A stretch of DNA of 39,110 nt from Glutinoglossum americanum. Lineage: Eukaryota > Ascomycota > Geoglossomycetes > Geoglossales > Geoglossaceae. Shown piece by piece: positions 20,572 through 32,150 of this stretch; position 1 is the stretch's first letter; each line of letters opens with the position of its first letter. The stretch lies in NCBI GenBank assembly GCA_020080175.1, contig JAGHQL010000218.1:1-39110 (forward strand), read 5' to 3'. The notes beneath the pieces were generated by a model. It saw only the letters and a program-made list of their open reading frames with translations, was not told the origin of the DNA and did no database searches. Made by a program: the position numbers and the translations under genes.

Positions 20572-23500
20572 TTAAGTAGCATTCTCAGTCAGTGTTCTTT
20601 CTCTGGTTCCCTTTTGCCTCCCCACTTGTCTCTTCCCATTCACTCTCGCGTTTGCCTCTCCCGTGTCTTCAATAACATCAACCTCCATGTCCACCAACCT
20701 GCCCAATAGACGCTTCCAAACTCTTGTACTCTCCAGTTCTGCCTCTCCTTTCGTCAGTGTGTCACGGTCCCCGATGACGATCACGGCGACCCTTGCCCTC
20801 GTCAGAGCGACATTCATACGCCGCATGTCTTTCAAAAAACCGATCTCACGATGGGCATTGCACCGCACGGTGTCGAAGATTATGATGTCTGATTCACGGC
20901 CCTGGAAACCGTCGATGCTAGAAACTTCTATACCCTTGAAGCCGGAGAGGGTAGCTTTGAGGAGCTCTGCCTGGCGACTGTAAGGTGTGAGTACAGCGAT
21001 AGACTGTTGAGCTATGGATGGCTGTTGCAACGATGTTGGCGGAGACGATGAAGATGGGGATATAGCCGGTGCCGTACAGAGCTTCTTGCAGATTACACGG
21101 CAGAGCTCTGCTTGGCCTCGGTTGCTCTTCGACTTTTGGCCCATGTCCTCGGCCGCCGAGCACTGTGCAAAGACCATCCGTGCTTGGCTGACGATCCCAC
21201 CGGTTCTTACCTTTGGCCATGGGAATTCAGACAGGGGAAATGGTCTCTTGTCGGGTGCAACGCCCGTACGAAGTTTGCCTTCATAAAATTCAGCTGAACT
21301 AAACTCGCAGACATCCTCATGCATGCGGTATTGCGTATCCAGCATGACTTTGCAGAAGATTGCATCAAGCGCTGGTGGCTGATGCTGTCGTGTGTAAAGC
21401 CTTTCAAACAGAGAGACGTCATACTGCTGCAAGATGGCATGTTGCTGGACCGTTGCACGTAGTTGCACGTGGTCACCGACTAGGATGACCTTCTGGCAGC
21501 CCTTGACGAGGGGCACTAGAGAAGCAGGCTCTGTCTGCTGCGAGGCCTCATCAATGATGACAACGCCAAACTTCTCCTCTCGAAGGAGGCCAAGCCCGGC
21601 GCCCACACAGGTAGTGAAGATTAATCGACACTCGCTGATGCGTTTCTGAGCTTTCTTTCTGCCACTCATGTCTGTGCTTAGTTCCCTCCCGACCATTGCG
21701 TCGCAGGTGTACATCTTCAGGTCATCTGATACTTTTCTAACCTAGTCAGACCAATAAGTAAATACATATCAGCGAGCACAGCACGTGGCGGCCGTGGGGA
21801 ACTCACATCTGTGGAGACACGAAGAGGAGCATGGTGTTCTCCGGCCCTTTGAGCCTCCTTCAAGAATTTACGCATGACGTTATCGACAGCATTATGCGTT
21901 GGCGCAGACACCATAATTCTCTCTTCTAGCTCCGAGGCCAGAAGCTCCCGCAAGATCGCCACAATAGTATACGTCTTTCCGGTTCCAGGCGGGCCCCACA
22001 TACACGTTAGCGGATAGGATATTGAGGCATGGACAGCTCTATTCTGGCTGGCGTTCAGATCATCCCTAGGCATATATTTTGGAGAAACTGATTCGTGACG
22101 ACAGTCAGATAGTCCTAGAATCTGTTGGTGGACCCCACAACACTGTCCTAACTGAGTGGCAAAGGTATAGGCTGCATCAAGCATCGTTTTGCTGGTTACG
22201 AAGGATCCACAATTGTCGAGCCGCCAGGAACAGTCCTCGACGAAGCTCGGAGGGGGATGGAGACAGCGGATCTTGGCGGAGCCTTGTTCGTATGCCACGA
22301 TTTGGGCATCCATCGAGTAAGCACGCGTAGTCACAGAATTGACAGGTGAGCTTGCCGTGGTTAATCTAACATGATCCCCCTGCGCTAACGCGCCAGTGGT
22401 GGGGGCATCGATCCTTAGCCTACATTGAAACGTCGAGGAATTGGAGTCTCTCTCTAGAAATTTTAGATTCAACAAGTCTCTCCTGTGATGTTGAGATTGG
22501 TTGGCCTCGTCGATGTGATCTAAAGCTATCCCAATCGCGCTCCGAACGGCATGCCGTACCACCGTTGGCCGCTCTGTGAGAATTCTGGTCGTCTGGGTCT
22601 CGAGGCAATCGAGAAATAGATCTAAGGCAATTTCAGGTGTGCGGACGGTCAGAGATATTAGCTCCACAAGTTCGAAGAAGGATGTCATTGACATTTGCTG
22701 AACTTGGGACAGCACTTCCTTGAAAGGTCGGATAGCGAACTCCTGCATTTCATTTGCAGAGAGAATAATTGCCCGAAGTATTTTCGGCGCTGAGCCCCGA
22801 AGCGCATCGCGCACATCAGGTGGCAACCCATCCCAATTGCCCATTCGAGCAAAGTTAATAGCTAGATAAGGGGCAGACGAGAGAAAATTAATCATTTTCA
22901 AGATTATAGTCGGCGGCTTTGCCCAGGCGAAACAATCATCGATAGATTTCAAGAGGTAGTCGAAGACGTGCTGAAGCAGTCCTGATCCATCCCTTTCAAG
23001 CATCCACTGAAATACGGAGGCAAATTGCGCTTCTGATCGAACTTCCTTGAGCGCGGCGAAATCCCTATGCTTGGCAATTCTCACTAGATGCTCTGGTTCT
23101 GAAGACCAATTAACATCGTCCAGCTTTGGGATGCCATATTCACGAGGGATTTGTTCGAAGAGTGGCATTCGCACTTCCGTATCAATGTGGTGGAGCCAGA
23201 GATCGAGGGTTTGCATCGCCTCGTCGTCCCTATTGCTGATGACGTAGATTTCCTGGAGAATCGTAAGTTATGTCTTAAGTGCCCTTCTCAAATAACTCAC
23301 AGCTGCTAGAATTCCATTCTTATTGACAAGCCCAATATGTTTTTGCAATGGCTTACTGAATTTTTGCAACGCAATGCTCACTTTGCAGTCTTGATTCAGA
23401 CCACTGTCTAAAGTTTTTTGCCTCTCCCTTCTTTTGTCACCAGTGTTTTTGATGTTCCGATAGCTACTCTCGTCAGATGCACCCCGCCCCATGTACACCC

Positions 23501-26088
23501 ACGTGTTCTGTCGGTGTGTTTCGTACAGCTGGAACACGCCTCCATCACAGTACAAACGATAGTTCATCTTCGTTGAGACCACTCGGCGTTGCGACGTCTC
23601 ATCTCCCTGCGAGTGTGGAAAAGCGAAGAGAAGCACTTTGTTATCGACTAGGCACTCTTGGCGTTTCTCGACTTTTCGAGGCACATAGATAGCCACGGTG
23701 AGCCGGTCGTTCACATGGATGATGATCAACTTACGGTGGAAAAGTTCAAGAGTTCTCGAGACGACGTCGAGGAAGGTTCCAAGTCGATCTCTGGTGGAGT
23801 CGAAGATACGTTTCCATCGCAACCCCTGGTAGTCGAGCTTGAAGGAACGAAGCTCGGCTGGTCTAATGAGGTTTGACTGTAATAGAGCGTTCATGACTAG
23901 ATTTGGGGTTCCATCAGCTGGAGGAAGTTGGTTCAATGTCCAGGCTTTCTCCTGCACGCTGAGACGGTTGAAGTCGAAAAGGTGCAGAAAATCTGCAAGA
24001 TCGGCTTTATTTTTCAGACACCAGCGATAAGTTAGTTTAACTAGTTCGAACTCGGACATGGCAACATCGTCCCGGCAGAGGAGAAGCTCCATAGCATCGA
24101 AGGAATAGCCATCGTAGCTTTGGCTACTCCCCCGGCAACTCTTAATGGAAAATTCTGCAGCCTCGTGAAGGGTGTCGAGAATAAAAGGGGGAGCTTCTGA
24201 GGGGAGTCGCGGACAATCTTCCAGTACAGGAGGGACTTTGATGCGGTTTCCGTCGACACAGGTGGAGAAGAGGCGATTTAGTTCTTGACACTCTGCACTC
24301 ATCGGTCCCTTCAATCTCGCCCAGTCGAGATAGAGATTTTTCACTCGTCCCAAGGATGCGTTTGTATATCTAGCGAAGTACTCAAGTCTGTCACTGTCGG
24401 TTATCTCGGTAAACTTGACCGGTTCTTTGGCCCCTGGATATTGTGCGGGCTCAGAGAGGATTGTGGGTACGAGGTCAGGATCCCAACACACAAAGACTAA
24501 TTATACGAGAGTAGGTTAGCTTTAGTTCTTCGTTCTAGTGGATTGCATTTTTGGAAAGGGTGAAGGCTCACATCTATCGCCATCCAGATCACCCCCAGAC
24601 ATCAAGTCTGCACTTGGCCTCCTCCCTCGCGTGGGGAACACGATACAATCAACTAGGTGTGCGAGTTCCTGTCTTTCCACAGCCTTGAATTTTTGCAAGT
24701 CTCCAGGATGCAGGCAGGGGTTCCTCGTCACGAGAACCTCCATCCCTTTCAAGATGTTCGGTTGTCCGTCTCCCTCCACAGTGACCCTGACAGCGCATTC
24801 TCCCTCCTTTAAAACGTTCCATGAGTCACAAACTCCAAACAACAGCCTCGACTGGGGAATTAAGATACGGCATCGCTGCTCTTCCCTCTTGTTCAACGTC
24901 CTGTCATATTCTGAATTTACCAGACTGATGACAGTAGGCTTGACCGATTCAAGACCCTCCAGTAAAACTTTCTCAGCGAGTTCGGGCCGATTCATCCAGG
25001 TTAAAAAACGGAATCCAGTTCGTGGATCTACGGTAGCCCATTCAAGATATTCGAAGTGTTCTTGCTGTTTTCGTAGAAGGACTTCCTCTTGGATGCCGAG
25101 GGCATGCAAGAGCAGGATTATTTCATCATTTAGATAGCCAAAACAGTATGGCTAACTCATAGTTGATCGATCAGCGGTGCAGGCGATGTCGAGGGATAAA
25201 AAGTCTCTATAAGCTAAAACACACCTTTGAGTAATCCACCACCGAGAATGAAAAATCATCCCCCTCACTAAATTTCTTCATAGACCCCCTCAACTTCAAC
25301 CAAACTTGTCCCTTCAGGGCCGGATCCAGCATAACTACTCCTTTGTAACCCCTATATCGTATTTGATACACAGAAGGTGTGTATCTGACATTTCGAAAGG
25401 CTATCCGTACTTTTTGGACCAACAGGTTAGCCAAGGAGTTTGAGATTAGGCCGCAGCCGTCAGTAAAAATGTAATCCTTTGTCAGAACATCAGGGACATC
25501 TTCACACCGGTCAGGCTTAACCTCAGCGGCCATCTGCGCAGTGGAGAAAAGGAGTCCGATTCGTTTTGCCTTCTTCGCGACAGTCTTCATTTTGGAGAAG
25601 TCTCCCAAGGCGTTCACTTTGAGCGCGATGTCTGCCTTGGAGTCGGCGAATAGCACACAGGATCTCGACTTCAACTGGCTGTTGCTGTGACCGTAGAAGT
25701 TGTAGTGAACACCGTTCAAATCTATTCCCGATTTGAGGAGTCGAACGATATAGTCGGCGGATTCCCTGGGAGTGGCCAGTTTTTTCATGGTGCCATCCCC
25801 ACCCGGAGACGGTAGCGCAATACGTAGACGGAAATCGGCAAAGGATATAAGAATGAATCGGTCTAGCGGATCAGATGTCATGGCCCTATTGGAGGAGGCA
25901 CGCTCGAAGCGTAAGACGATATTCTGCTTCACATTGTTTGATACAACTGCCACCAGCTTGACCATGCCTTGGCCGTTGACAGAGGATGCGTGAGGGAGGT
26001 TGGGGACCCGATAACACCATTGCCAATCATCCAGCTGAATGGAATTTTGGAGCGTGTAGCAAAACCCTTTGATATTTTTGGGCGCCAT
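20572..26088 (-). CDS. RNA-dependent RNA polymerase fused to an Upf1-like SF1 RNA helicase
   Basis: Five exons join in frame: 26088-25225, 25151-24572, 24496-23301, 23252-21807 and 21741-20572 (introns 73, 75, 48 and 65 nt, all GT..AG), giving about 1751 residues. Residues 1-880 are a cellular RdRP. They contain YNFYGHSNSQLKSRSCVLF, TDGCGLIS, QIRYRGYKGVV and, across intron 1, VVDYSK-PYCFGYLND. The catalytic loop GGDLDGDRFFVCWDP (about 472-486) spans intron 2. Residues about 1290-1690 are an SF1 helicase: I GPPGTGKT, Ia APTHNAVDNV, II DEAS, III GDHVQL, IV LDTQYRMH, V SIDGFQGRESD, VI VALTRAR. The linking intron (23300-23253, GTGAGT..CCAG) joins NGILAA to EIYVISNRDDEAM with no stop, so I read one protein. 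An in-frame TAA lies three codons before the chosen ATG, so the protein begins close to the polymerase core unless an upstream exon joins inside exon 1. Expected role: double-stranded RNA synthesis with built-in unwinding in RNA silencing. Confidence 0.88.
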
Positions 26089-27873
26089 TTTTTATCTCTG
26101 AGGGACCAGTGAAGGAGGAGGAAGGAGGACATCTACTCAACGCACGAAATCGAGTGGGTATATCTCGAGTAATGGGTTGAGAGGATTTCAAACCATGATC
26201 ATGAAATAGAATGACGTTGATGATGCCCCATGTAGAGGACGACGAGAGACTTCTGTAACGGAACGCCAGGGCCTGCCGGCTGGGTTTGCTGTCGTAGCAA
26301 TACAGAAAGTTGGCGAGCCTGTTTCGACCCCCGCCTTCTGGACTGTAGTAAGCGACGTTGGCAAAGGCATCAACAAGTAGCGCCGAAACCCTCGTTTTTC
26401 GGGGACTATTTTACTGACGTGTCGTATTACCCCATGCAAGAAAAAGGCTTTCGGGTTTTCTGACTCCAAAGCTAGACAGCATAAGAGAGGGAGCCAGAAC
26501 CAGAGAAGGCACTCACTACTAGAGTCCGCACTCGATGTTCGTTATGCTCGATTCAAGCAACCTCTTACACGGTTCCAGGTATACTAGATCACCACCTACC
26601 CTCCTATGGCGACCATTCCCCCAATTCGGGCATAGCCACCAACAGCAACATAAAATTCATGAATGAAACCAGCCCCAATACTAGATCTTGACCTCCAGTA
26701 TCAGCGCCTTCCTCCAAAAACGGCTCCAGCCCAGTATTGGCTCCCCTCATAGATACCGTTCAAAAACCAAAGATATCCCTAGTCCCTAATCCCTTGAAAG
26801 ACCTCTATCAAAATGTTAGAGCGGGGTAGGAAGCCAACTATCAAACCAAGGGATGCGAAACGCGAGCGGCTCGTGCTGGCAAATCCGAATTCAAAAATTT
26901 GGAAGCGGCAGCCCAAGCAGCAGGGAGACCGAATCCTCGAGGGTAATTAGGTAACACACGCTAATTTATTTCATTGCCCTTTTTGGGAGCCGGTGAGATG
27001 GATTGGTATGCAGCCTTACGTGAGTGGCGGGCGTTGGATCCTCCTATTGCTCCGTAGTGAACTGATCACGTGAGCCATCGCACTCGGCTCGATTAAGCCT
27101 CTAGCAAGGCCAGTGAGCGGCAAGCTGTGCAGTGTCGTGCATGGTAAATGAGGGGTCGCATCCCGAGTAAAGCAACAACGCAACATCGATATCGACAGCT
27201 AGCTTACAGGTTTCCTAATCATAGTGAAAAAAACGATCCGCGCTGTCCCCACTATTGAAAGCCCTGGCCTGGCTTTCAATTAGCTAATCAGAATACGGCA
27301 CACATACATTACTTCAAAGTTGCCCATTGAGTGATGATGGAGGCATGAGGGCGGGAGGCGATGGAAGTATGCTGGATGAGTGCGAAATGAGGTGGTTGAT
27401 GGATGTGCAACCTAGTTTCTTGCCCGAGCCCCCCCCCCGGACAATGCAGCCGGAGCGGATGACACGTTTGTATTTGGTGTGTGGAGTTGGGGATATCGAC
27501 CCTCCTCCGTACACGACCCTCTACAGAAGGAATGTAGATGACACTGCGGAAGGTCCTAGCTTTTCCCCGCCAATGCCGACAGAATCGTATCGCCCGGCCC
27601 TCCGCACATGGACCCTCTGAACCCAGATTGGTTGGGCCTGGCGAATCAATTAGCGTTGATAAGCGTTTCGGACGCCCACATATGCCACTTCCCACTCATG
27701 GGGCCATTTCCTGCTCATGGGGCCGTTTCTGGACTTGGAGTTCAATTTCCAAACTTTGAACGGTAGCTGTGGACATAGCTTCAACTCTTTTGAATTGCCT
27801 CTCCTTGTTGACGCCTTGCCAAGCAAGAGCAGAAAGGTTTGAAACCGCATGCAATCAAGCCGCCAGACGGAAG
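26089..27873. promoter_or_regulatory. Divergent intergenic region upstream of RdRP-helicase and nucleoside transporter
   Basis: About 1.8 kb between two gene starts, so both promoters should lie here. Visible items are a CACGTG E-box-like site near 27066-27071 (GATCACGTGAG), a perfect hairpin at 27254-27280, and a run of C around 27430-27440. A minus-strand open stretch at about 26188-26469 could be an upstream exon of the polymerase gene, but I recognise no family motif in it. Confidence 0.4.
27254..27280. repeat. Perfect inverted repeat (hairpin)
   Basis: ATTGAAAGCC and GGCTTTCAAT form a perfect 10-bp inverted repeat around a 7-nt spacer. It sits about 600 bases upstream of the transporter start. 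It could be a binding site for a dimeric regulator or chance; nothing else supports a role. Confidence 0.4.
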
Positions 27874-30027
27874 ATGTCAGAGTCGAGCGCACATATCACC
27901 GGGGCCCAACATGGCCACAATGTCTCAAGTCAGCATCACGTAGAGCCCGATTCCGATTTGGCTCTAAATCCGTCTCGGGGACATCACCACCAGCACATCC
28001 ACCATGGTGCGCATGCTGAAGAAGGCCGGGCGGATGAGGTTATCCATTCAGAAGGGACGACATCCGAGAGATCGACTACCCCAGGCACAGATCCTCAAGG
28101 CCACCACAGACGCCATCATCTGGAACAGGCTGGATTTGCTTATGGTGACGCTGAGCAAGGGGGAAATGGAAGCCCTACTCAGGGAGAGGAAGAGGATACG
28201 CAGAGTCACAGTTTCTCACGATTCTATGTGCATTGGCGTATTTTTTTCCACATCTTCATCTTCCTTCTATTTACGGGGTATGTTGCGCCTTAGATTCTAC
28301 CCACAATCGGCTTCCCTTCACAGCAGTAGCCTTGGAAGTCGTTCGGTTCATTCCTACACATCGTTTTCCCCGCCGAAGGTTGTTCTTTCATAATCCCAGC
28401 GTTTTGCAACCACTCTATGATCATCTAACGCTTGTAACAGCTGGTGGATTGCAGGCCTCATCCTTCACAGGAAGGACTTGGGCTGGGTAGTTCCGTTCCT
28501 CCTCTGGTTCGCCATCTCCCTTCGCCTGCTCTTCTTCCACGTTCCCATCATGATCCTTACAAAACCTATGCACTGGGTCTGGAACAATACGGGTGTCCGC
28601 TTCGCCGCTACGATCCCTGAAAAGCTCAAGATCCCTCTATCCGCACTCGTAGTGATAGCAGTCATCCTCATCGGATCTTTCGTTAGCGAAGAAGCTGAAG
28701 ACAATACTCGTCCCAACCGAGCTGTCAGCCTCTTCGGACTAGTAGTCCTTATCGCAGCCCTCTATGCTACATCCCACAGCCGCAAGGACATTAAATGGCA
28801 CACTGTAATCGTGGGCATGTTAGTTCAATTCATCATCGCCCTCTTCGTCCTCCGAACAGGTGTTGGCTACAACATCTTCACCTTCATCTCCGGCCTCGCA
28901 CGCGACCTCCTCGGTTTCGCCGGGCAAGGCACATCCTTCCTCACCGCCCCCACAGTCCCCAAGTTAGGCTGGTTCCTTACCGCCGTCATCCCGGCCATTA
29001 TCTTCTTCGTCTCCCTCGTCCAGCTCCTATACCACAATGGCGTCCTCCAGTGGCTCATCGGCAAGTTTGCCGTCTTTTTCTTCTGGTCCATGCGTGTCTC
29101 CGGGGCGGAAGCCGTCGTCGCAGCTGCCTCCCCCTTCGTTGGCCAAGGCGAAAGCGCCATGCTCATCCGCCCTTTCGTCGCCCACCTCACAGCGGCCGAG
29201 CTCCACCAAGTAATGTGCTCCGGCTTCGCCACCATCTCTGGCTCTGTCCTTGTCGCCTACATCGGTCTCGGGGTCAACCCTCAAGCTCTCATATCTTCCT
29301 GCGTCATGTCCATCCCCGCCTCCCTCGCCATCTCTAAGCTCCGCTACCCTGAAACCGAAGGAACCCTCACAGCCGGACGCGTAGTCATCCCCGATGACGA
29401 CGAGCACCGCGCCGCAAACTCCCTCCACGCCCTCGCCAGCGGTGCCTGGCTCGGCCTCAAGATCGGAGGCATGATCGTCGCAGTCGTTCTGTGCGTCATA
29501 TCGCTCCTCGGCCTAGCAGACGGTCTCCTGACGTGGTGGGGTTACTACCTCAACATCGACTCCCCACCTCTGACAATCCAGCTCATTGTTGGCTATATTT
29601 GCTACCCAATCGCCTTCCTCCTCGGTGTATCCCAAAACGACGATCTCTTCAAAGTCGCTCAGTTAATCGGCATCAAACTCATTACTGCATGTAACAACCT
29701 TTACACCTTCAATGTGCCCATCCTAACGAACTCTAGAACGAATTCGTAGCCTACACCTCCCTCCAAACCAATCCCGCCTATGCCGCGCTCTCCCCCCGCT
29801 CCCGCCTAATCGCCACCTATGCCCTCTGCGGCTTTGCCAACATCAGTGCTCTCGGCATCCAAATTGGCGTCTTGTCTCAAATAGCACCCGGACGCGCTAG
29901 TGATGTGAGTAGATTGGCGGTTAGCGCGTTGATCTCGGGGGCGTTGTCTACGCTTACCAGTGCGTGTATTGCTGGTCTGCTTGTGACGGACCAGAGGGCG
30001 CTTTTCACGCCAACGGCAGCACCGTAG
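27874..30027 (+). CDS. Concentrative nucleoside transporter (CNT/NupC family)
   Basis: Three exons: 27874-28277, 28441-29686 and 29737-30027, about 646 residues. The family moves nucleosides across the plasma membrane with a coupled cation gradient. A long hydrophilic, His-rich N-terminus (about 115 residues, clusters such as HHHQHIHHG) comes before the first membrane segment (IFFHIFIFLLF). Then follow WWIAGL, LLWFAISLRLLFF, a gate region (AEAVVAAASPFVGQGESAML) and the C-terminal transport domain (MCSGFATISGSVLVAYIG). NEFVAYTSL begins exon 3, matching the NEFVAY signature. Intron 1 is 163 nt, longer than the others here. Intron 2 (29687-29736) appears to be GC..AG: the nearby GT donor gives a stop, while GCATGT joins KLIT to NEFVAY in frame, with a CTAAC branch point. 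The 5' ATG is the first in frame before the His-rich region. Confidence 0.88.
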
Positions 30028-30918
30028 TGAGCTGGGAAGCAGGGTGAAGGGGAGACAAGGGGGGAGCTAGTGTACTATGGCTTTTCTGGGGAAGAAAATG
30101 TCAGGAGATATGGTAATGAGGGATGCAAATTACACCTCGAACAGAGAAATGTCCAGTCGTTCGTACACCGTGCAGATCCTGTTGCCGCTGCAGTATGCGG
30201 CACTGGGTTAGACAGCGTTTTCATGAGCTGCAATGTTAAGGCGCGGTAGCCACCCTTTATTAACACTGGTGATGGCCACAGCAGAATTTGCTAGAGTTTC
30301 GACTAACCCGTTGTCATATGCTAAACCACCGCTTTCACATTCAGCATGTGGGAGGAGTCTATGACAGCGTCATGTCAACATGTGAAAAAGGGGTAATGAC
30401 ATCATGATATCAGCCATGACGGTGGTGATTGCGTGTTCGTGCTTGCGTGTTTTGGCATATGACAGGCAACTAACAGAATGCTCTAGGAGCATTCTGCTCT
30501 AGGATCATAAATATCACCTTAGAGCCCTTTTACATAGTCTTTTCGAAATACTTCGGTCCATCAATGGTGCCTACATACACTTCATACTTCACATTATTAC
30601 ATGACCCTCACCCCTTCCCATATCCATCCATAACCTACAACACAACCGACAAGAAATAACACCGCCGATAACAAGTGCAAACCCCGCCTTTAAATGTCTC
30701 TAGCAATAAATAGGACCAGGTCCCTTGCAGGGACTTTGTCACGACTGGAGACACCTACATAAGCTTTTATCCGATCAGAAGGGTGAAAGAGCTGGCGACA
30801 TCCTTCTCGTGAAACCCCAGAGAACATTATGACAAACAACTTGAATCATCGCGATTGCCGAACCCGGTGCTGACCACTGCACATTTATCTCAGAACAACT
30901 CGGTCAACAATCATTCAA
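30028..30918. other. Intergenic, palindrome-bearing, no gene seen
   Basis: No gene is found. The stretch contains a palindrome at 30474-30496 (listed separately) and a leader before the small NTPase gene. No tRNA or clear promoter element is visible. Confidence 0.5.
30474..30496. repeat. Perfect palindrome CAGAATGCTC-TAG-GAGCATTCTG
   Basis: Ten-base arms around a 3-nt centre match perfectly. A second GCTCTAGGA follows at once, making a partial direct repeat. The core (ATGCTC-NNG-GAGCAT) also occurs at 39006-39020. It may be the terminus or footprint of a mobile element, or a cruciform-prone repeat. Confidence 0.5.
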
Positions 30919-31590
30919 ATGGCACCAATGCCAGGTCCAAGTCCCAATACACAGCTTCGATCGATATATGTAGTTGGAGCCCCATCTTCTGGCAAAACAA
31001 CTCTCATTACTGCCCTGAGATCGCACCCCCATCTACGGAGTGCGCGATTCGTTACTGAAGTGGCGCGAACAGTTCTTCGTAATCAAAAATTCCAGACCTC
31101 AGATATACGGGCATCGCCTACTGCGTCGTTGGAGCTACAACGCGCTATTCTGGAAGCACAGCTCCAGGCTGAAATGTCGTCCTCCAGCCCGTCTGTGTCG
31201 GGCAGCCCCAATGCGCCGCAAGTTCCGAGAGCAGAATCTACACTAATCGTATCCGATCGCTCGGGGATCGATCCTATCGTCTTCGCCGCGATGTACGGTC
31301 CGCCAGGCGGTGCGAGATCACTTCTGGAGTCAGGCACCTGGCACAATCTACGTTCCCAAATGCGGACCTCGCTGGTGGTTTTGTGCGAGCCGGTTGAAGA
31401 ATGGCTAAGAGGTGATGGAGTGAGGTTGATGCCTGAGAGGAAGGATGAGGAAGGCTGGTCACAATTGCACACGTTATTCTGCGAGACGCTGGAGAGAGAG
31501 AAAGTGAAATATATCATCTTGCCGGAACATGTTCGGAGCATCTTGGACAGGGTGGATTTCGTCCTACGGGCCTGGGCGGATCAGGTTTGA
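30919..31590 (+). CDS. Small P-loop NTPase, AAA_28 (NadR/Ttd14-like) family
   Basis: Single exon of 223 residues. Walker A is GAPSSGKTT (about residues 20-28) directly after strand SIYVVG. A later strand and DRSGIDPIVFA (about 113-123) match the second acidic/arginine motif of the AAA_28 group, which resembles nucleotide and deoxynucleotide kinases. A Ser-rich insert (about 86-100) precedes it. The end is WADQV. There is no membrane segment, so it is likely cytosolic; substrate and pathway are unknown. The ATG has AAATGGC context and no intron is needed. Confidence 0.85.
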   Translation: MAPMPGPSPNTQLRSIYVVGAPSSGKTTLITALRSHPHLRSARFVTEVARTVLRNQKFQTSDIRASPTASLELQRAILEAQLQAEMSSSSPSVSGSPNAPQVPRAESTLIVSDRSGIDPIVFAAMYGPPGGARSLLESGTWHNLRSQMRTSLVVLCEPVEEWLRGDGVRLMPERKDEEGWSQLHTLFCETLEREKVKYIILPEHVRSILDRVDFVLRAWADQV

Positions 31591-32150
31591 TCTTCAGCAC
31601 AATCCATACCACAGCGTAATTCATGCGAGTGGTGGAATCTACTGTTTTTATTAAAAATCTAGGCTGCTGCCCACCAAGCTTCTACAGAGGCGCCTAGTGC
31701 TCATGGATTGTAGAAGGCAGAGGAGATACACTCGTTTATTGGAAAATTTGGAGGTCAATTCTGTGCTAGTTATTCTGCGAATCAACATCATGCTTTCCAA
31801 AGATTAATTCCGCGATTTCTACACGTAAGCTGCGTGCTTACCATATAATCTAACCCCTATGCCGACAGACCTCAACACGGCCAAAACTTCTGCAAAGAGC
31901 AACCATCTCGGCCTCTTCACCCGGCCAAGACATTCTAGTCACCTTGCCCGTTTTGGGGTACCCCTTTCATTGGAGAATAACGTATATGCTCTCTCCTCCT
32001 CCACCGTCCCCTTGCTAATATCCCTTCAGTTCTCCCATATTCAATTTTCGATTATAGTGCGGCAACTGCTCACCAAAAATGTGGATATCAACTCGAGAGG
32101 CACTCATAACCATACGCCATTGTGCAGTCACGGAAACAAGTCTGAGCCAT
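31591..32150. other. Intergenic between convergent genes
   Basis: The small NTPase gene and the acyltransferase-like gene converge here, so both 3' ends lie in this gap. A long plus-strand frame (31859-32395) overlaps the last acyltransferase exon on the other strand and has no family features, so I do not call it a gene. Confidence 0.5.

Noticed and set aside
20572-26088. Two adjacent genes, polymerase and helicase, instead of one
   Set aside because: A canonical 48-nt intron joins them in frame, there is no promoter-sized gap, and the first helicase-side residues (EIYVISNRD) continue the polymerase C-terminus. Transcript data could still change this.
28795-29428. Long Arg/His-rich and Gly/Asp-rich frames within the transporter gene
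   Set aside because: They are shadows of the transporter reading frame with biased composition and no motifs.
29687-29736. Canonical GT donor at CAT|GTAACA in the transporter
   Set aside because: Using it produces an immediate stop at the junction and loses the NEFVAY frame.
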